DNA from: Clostridiales bacterium
GTDB taxonomy: Bacteria; Bacillota; Clostridia; Lachnospirales; Lachnospiraceae
Direction: 5' to 3'
Assembly: GCA_019423795.1 (NCBI GenBank)
Contig: JAHZAT010000087.1
Span: 1-8,538 of the forward strand
DNA: 8,538 nucleotides
The first letter of the stretch is position 1. The number at the start of each line of letters is the position of its first letter. This document shows positions 6,242 through 8,538 of the stretch, in pieces. The notes under the pieces were generated by a model. That model did not search any database, was not told the DNA's origin, and worked only from the letters and a program-made list of their open reading frames with translations. Position numbers and translations under genes: made by a program.

Positions 6242-6472
6242 ATGTTTGGAAAAAGAAAAAAAAGACGCGAAGCAATCCGAAATAAGCTCCGTGAGAAATC
6301 AGAATATAAAATGAAAAGCGAAAATGTTGCAATACCCGAGATCCATACAAAAGATTTTGATGAGATTGAGGAACATATTGATGAAATAGAACAGGAAAAA
6401 GAAGAAAAACATTCTATTCTCTATGATAATGTAGCAATTCCTGAGGTTCATATTCATAAAAAGGAAAAATAG
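6242..6472 (+). CDS. Small charged protein with a repeated NVAIPE[I/V]H motif
   Basis: The family is not recognised. The 76-residue protein has three parts: a strongly basic N-terminus (about residues 4-26, KRKKRREAIRNKLREK), an acidic helical middle (about 38-56, DFDEIEEHIDEIEQEKEEK) that could form a coiled coil, and two copies of an eight-residue motif, NVAIPEIH (28-35) and NVAIPEVH (63-70). It has no signal peptide or membrane segment, so it is predicted to be cytoplasmic. It begins 21 bases after gltS and ends before the shared terminator, so it is probably the last gene of the TAXI-gltS operon. AGAGGGAG (6224-6231) provides a ribosome site, although a nearer out-of-frame ATG at 6235 would read only 16 codons. 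A role with the transporter is inferred from position only. Confidence 0.65.
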   Translation: MFGKRKKRREAIRNKLREKSEYKMKSENVAIPEIHTKDFDEIEEHIDEIEQEKEEKHSILYDNVAIPEVHIHKKEK

Positions 6473-6503
6473 AATTCCGATATGCAGGATTCCAACAAAA
6501 AAT

Positions 6504-6540
6504 GGCAGTACATTCTTCCAGTTCTGGTTAATGTACTGCC
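6504..6540. terminator. Bidirectional intrinsic terminator between converging operons
   Basis: An 11-base perfect stem, GGCAGTACATT (6504-6514) with AATGTACTGCC (6530-6540), encloses a smaller CCAG-TT-CTGG hairpin (6518-6527). On the minus strand it is followed by ATTTTTTG (about 6496-6503), a strong U-run, and it starts 9 bases after the MATE stop codon. On the plus strand the following TGTTTGTT is a weaker U-run, serving the TAXI-gltS operon. Confidence 0.85.
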
Positions 6541-6549
6541 TGTTTGTTA

Positions 6550-7923
6550 TTATGCTTCTGCTCTCATTTTTGCATATAATTGTTTTCTCACAAAGTAATA
6601 ACAAATCACCTGTAATACGATTGTTATGATCCAGGATGCTGGATATGATATAAATAAAATATCCAAAGATCTATGATTCGGGAAGATCCAGAAAATCCAT
6701 ACGATTCTTGTTCCTACTGTCCCAATGATCGAAAGGATCATTGGCACACCAGAACGCCCCATTCCACGAAGTGCTCCAGGAAACAGATCCATAAATCCAC
6801 AGAGGAAATACGTAACCGTTGTATATAACAAGATTTCCATTCCACATTGAATTACTTTTGAATTACTTGTATAGATCGTCAAGAGTTTAGGACCAAAGAA
6901 ATAAGCGCTGTTTCCCAAGATCATCATTGCAACAAATGATAAGATCAGACAGTCGATCAAGACACGATCCATTCGTTTCCATTTTCCAACACCATAGTTC
7001 TGACTGGTAAAACTCATGCAAGCCTGTGTCACTGCATTCACTGTAACATACAAAAATCCAAAAATATTATTTGCTGCCGTATATCCTGCCATTGCGATCG
7101 ATCCAAAAGAATTCACTGATGACTGCAATAATACATTAGAGAAATTAATAACAGTGCTTTGAATTCCTGCTGGAATTCCCACCTGAAAAATCTGTTTTAA
7201 ATATTCCTTTTGAATCTTTAATTTTGAAAAACGCAGTTGGTAACTTGTTTCTGATCGATACAGACATCGAAGCACGAGTATACTTGAGATCAGCTGTGAA
7301 ATTACCGTTCCGATCGCAACTCCTGCAACGCCAAGATGAAAAATGATAACCAGACACATGTTAAGACCTGCATTTGCAATTCCTGCAACGATCAAATAAA
7401 ACAGCGGACGTTTTGTATCTCCGACCGCTCTTAAAATGGATGCTCCATAATTATAAAGCATAAAAAACGGCATCCCCATAAAATAAATTCTCATGTAAAG
7501 AGTGGAAAGATTGATCACATCATCTGGTGTATCCATTAATTCTAATACTGGTTTTGCAAAGATCAATCCTACAAAGACCATAATAATTCCGCTGATCAGC
7601 GCCAGTGTGATTGCCGTATGAACGGTTTCAGACATTTCTTTATCTTTGCCCGCCGCATAAAATCTTGCGGATAAAACATTCGCTCCAAGGGATATTCCAA
7701 TAAATAAATTGGTAAACATATTAATCAGGGCAGTGGTTGATCCAACCGCTGCAAGCGACTGGCTCCCACTAAATCTTCCGATAACTATAATATCCACTGC
7801 ATTAAACATCAGCTGTAAAATTCCGGATAACATCAATGGTAACGAAAATGAGATCAGTTTGTCCATGATCGTTCCATTGCACATATCAATTTCATATTTA
7901 TTACGTTTTATTGTTGAACTCAT
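6550..7923 (-). CDS. MATE-family multidrug/metabolite efflux protein
   Basis: This is an integral membrane antiporter of the multidrug and toxic compound extrusion family, which exports cationic or aromatic compounds using a Na+ or H+ gradient. The 457 residues are typical, with about 12 hydrophobic segments in two similar halves. Family signs include the N-terminal FSLPLMLSGILQLMFNAVDIIVIG with GSQSLAAVGSTT after it, ASILRAVGDTKRPLF at the end of the first half, and the second-half counterpart VGIPAGIQSTVINFSNVLLQ and FPGALRGMGRSGVPMI. The start lies 4 bases after the NUDIX stop codon, with only a short AAGG overlapping that stop, so translational coupling is likely. The conserved part begins near a second Met (residue 14), but no better ribosome site precedes it. 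The substrate cannot be told from sequence. Confidence 0.93.
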   Translation of the reverse strand: MSSTIKRNKYEIDMCNGTIMDKLISFSLPLMLSGILQLMFNAVDIIVIGRFSGSQSLAAVGSTTALINMFTNLFIGISLGANVLSARFYAAGKDKEMSETVHTAITLALISGIIMVFVGLIFAKPVLELMDTPDDVINLSTLYMRIYFMGMPFFMLYNYGASILRAVGDTKRPLFYLIVAGIANAGLNMCLVIIFHLGVAGVAIGTVISQLISSILVLRCLYRSETSYQLRFSKLKIQKEYLKQIFQVGIPAGIQSTVINFSNVLLQSSVNSFGSIAMAGYTAANNIFGFLYVTVNAVTQACMSFTSQNYGVGKWKRMDRVLIDCLILSFVAMMILGNSAYFFGPKLLTIYTSNSKVIQCGMEILLYTTVTYFLCGFMDLFPGALRGMGRSGVPMILSIIGTVGTRIVWIFWIFPNHRSLDILFISYPASWIITIVLQVICYYFVRKQLYAKMRAEA

Positions 7924-7927
7924 TGCC

Positions 7928-8431
7928 TTACTCGAATACCTTTTTTATACTATCATAGTGCAGAAAAATCCCTTCCTGTGCAAATGCTTTGATCTCATCT
8001 ATTGAAGCAAACATATAGCCGTCAATCTCTGCTTCCTGAAAGTTTACATCACTGTCATCGATATCTAATGTAAAACGATAAACATCTACAAAATAGTTAT
8101 CTCCTTCTCCTGGATTCTCTCTCTTATATGTAAACATATATCCACCTTCAGCATCTTTAACATCCAGTCCTGTTTCTTCTTTCACTTCACGAAGAACCGC
8201 ATCATAAGATGCTTCTCCTGCCTGTGCAGCACCACCAGACACTTCCCACCATCCTGGTGCCCATGCCTTTGTCATAACTCTCTTTGTGATCAAAAATTTG
8301 CCATCTGATCTTCTAATGACTCCAAGAACTGTCAGATGATATTCATCATCTTTTAATGTCCAGTCATTTCTCTTCATTGTACGGCCTGTCAGTTGTTTAT
8401 TCTTATCGTAAATGTCCCATCTTTCTTCCAT
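7928..8431 (-). CDS. NUDIX hydrolase
   Basis: This is a cytoplasmic pyrophosphohydrolase of 167 residues. The full NUDIX box Gx5Ex7REVxEExGL is present at residues 67-89 (G67, E73, R81, E82, E85, E86, G88), so metal binding and catalysis should be intact. The N-terminal WDIYDKNKQLTG and the WAPGWWEVSGG before the box resemble the isopentenyl-diphosphate-isomerase-like/YfcD branch of the superfamily, but the Cys and Glu expected of a true isomerase are not apparent, so hydrolysis of a nucleoside-diphosphate-linked compound is more likely. The ATG at 8431 has AAGGAG (8442-8447) 10 bases upstream. It is the first gene of a two-gene operon with the MATE transporter. Confidence 0.92.
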   Translation of the reverse strand: MEERWDIYDKNKQLTGRTMKRNDWTLKDDEYHLTVLGVIRRSDGKFLITKRVMTKAWAPGWWEVSGGAAQAGEASYDAVLREVKEETGLDVKDAEGGYMFTYKRENPGEGDNYFVDVYRFTLDIDDSDVNFQEAEIDGYMFASIDEIKAFAQEGIFLHYDSIKKVFE

Positions 8432-8465
8432 TTTTGCATTTCTCCTTGGGTGTGTTTCTTTATTA

Positions 8466-8494
8466 ATCTTAACATTTTACGAAATTTATTGCAA
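8466..8494 (-). promoter_or_regulatory. Predicted promoter of the NUDIX-MATE operon
   Basis: On the minus strand TTGCAA (8489-8494) and TAAGAT (8466-8471) are separated by exactly 17 bases, about 35 bases upstream of the NUDIX start codon and just inside the dispersed repeat at 8503. No operator-like dyad is seen. Confidence 0.6.
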
Positions 8495-8502
8495 ATTGTG
8501 AT

Positions 8503-8538
8503 TTGTAGTTTGAAGACGGAAATTATTGGTGGAATATT
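8503..8538 (+). repeat. Short dispersed repeat, copy 3 (runs off the edge)
   Basis: These 36 bases match 937-972 at 35 positions in the same orientation, ending GGTGGAATATT at the window edge. At copy 1 this sequence leads into the 153-base hairpin element, so a similar element may continue to the right. It sits upstream of the NUDIX promoter, in non-coding DNA. Confidence 0.85.

Noticed and set aside
6299..6604. 101-codon minus-strand frame opposite the small charged protein
   Set aside because: It spans the bidirectional terminator and its Phe/Ile/Asn-rich sequence is what A+T-rich antisense DNA gives. The plus-strand frame has better spacing and an internal peptide repeat.
7709..8005. 98-codon plus-strand frame opposite the NUDIX-MATE junction
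   Set aside because: It is a shadow of two well-supported minus-strand genes, with no ribosome site.
1647..8431. Isoprenoid link between the DXS-like enzyme and an isopentenyl-diphosphate-isomerase-like NUDIX protein
   Set aside because: The two genes are in separate transcripts 4.5 kb apart. The NUDIX protein has an intact hydrolase box and no clear isomerase catalytic residues.

Overview
The window looks like a stretch of chromosome from a low-GC, Gram-positive anaerobe. The A+T-rich codon use, strong AAGGAG-type ribosome sites and protein flavours (a second-type phosphofructokinase with GGNGT/PKTIDND motifs, a short DXS-like enzyme, a TAXI lipoprotein) fit a gut clostridium of the Lachnospiraceae type. 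That assignment rests on remembered resemblance, not on a search, and the genus is open.

Layout. (1) 1-935, plus strand: the 3' part of a 6-phosphofructokinase gene cut by the window edge. (2) 936-1646: about 710 bases with no credible gene, but packed with non-coding structure. It holds a short dispersed repeat directly after the pfk stop codon, a 153-base element closed by a 32-base inverted repeat, a diverged second copy of the short repeat, and a roughly 260-base element that folds end to end into one hairpin next to the dxs stop codon. (3) 1647-3395, minus strand: a short, divergent 1-deoxy-D-xylulose-5-phosphate synthase (DXS)-like enzyme. (4) 3396-3511: a divergent control region. It has a perfect 20-base palindrome inside a 19-base promoter spacer pointing at the dxs-like gene, and a back-to-back 17-base-spacer promoter pointing at a MerR regulator gene. 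(5) 3512-3949, plus: the MerR-family regulator. (6) 4034-6472, plus: a TAXI-type substrate-binding lipoprotein, a GltS-type sodium/glutamate symporter and a 76-residue charged protein, with gaps of 18 and 21 bases, so probably one operon. (7) 6504-6540: a two-way terminator between converging genes. (8) 6550-8431, minus: a NUDIX hydrolase followed after 4 bases by a MATE-family efflux protein, with its own promoter at 8466-8494. (9) 8503-8538: another copy of the short repeat, running off the right edge.

How the parts may work together. The MerR protein most likely controls the dxs-like gene and itself through the palindrome. The TAXI protein sits beside a GltS carrier and not beside TRAP membrane subunits, suggesting a binding-protein-assisted secondary transporter for glutamate or a similar acid, possibly with the small protein as a third part. 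NUDIX and MATE are probably translationally coupled.

The most unusual items are the TAXI-GltS-small protein set, the DXS-like enzyme lacking two expected phosphate-binding arginines but carrying a textbook MerR-type promoter, and the two large structured elements in the 710-base gap.
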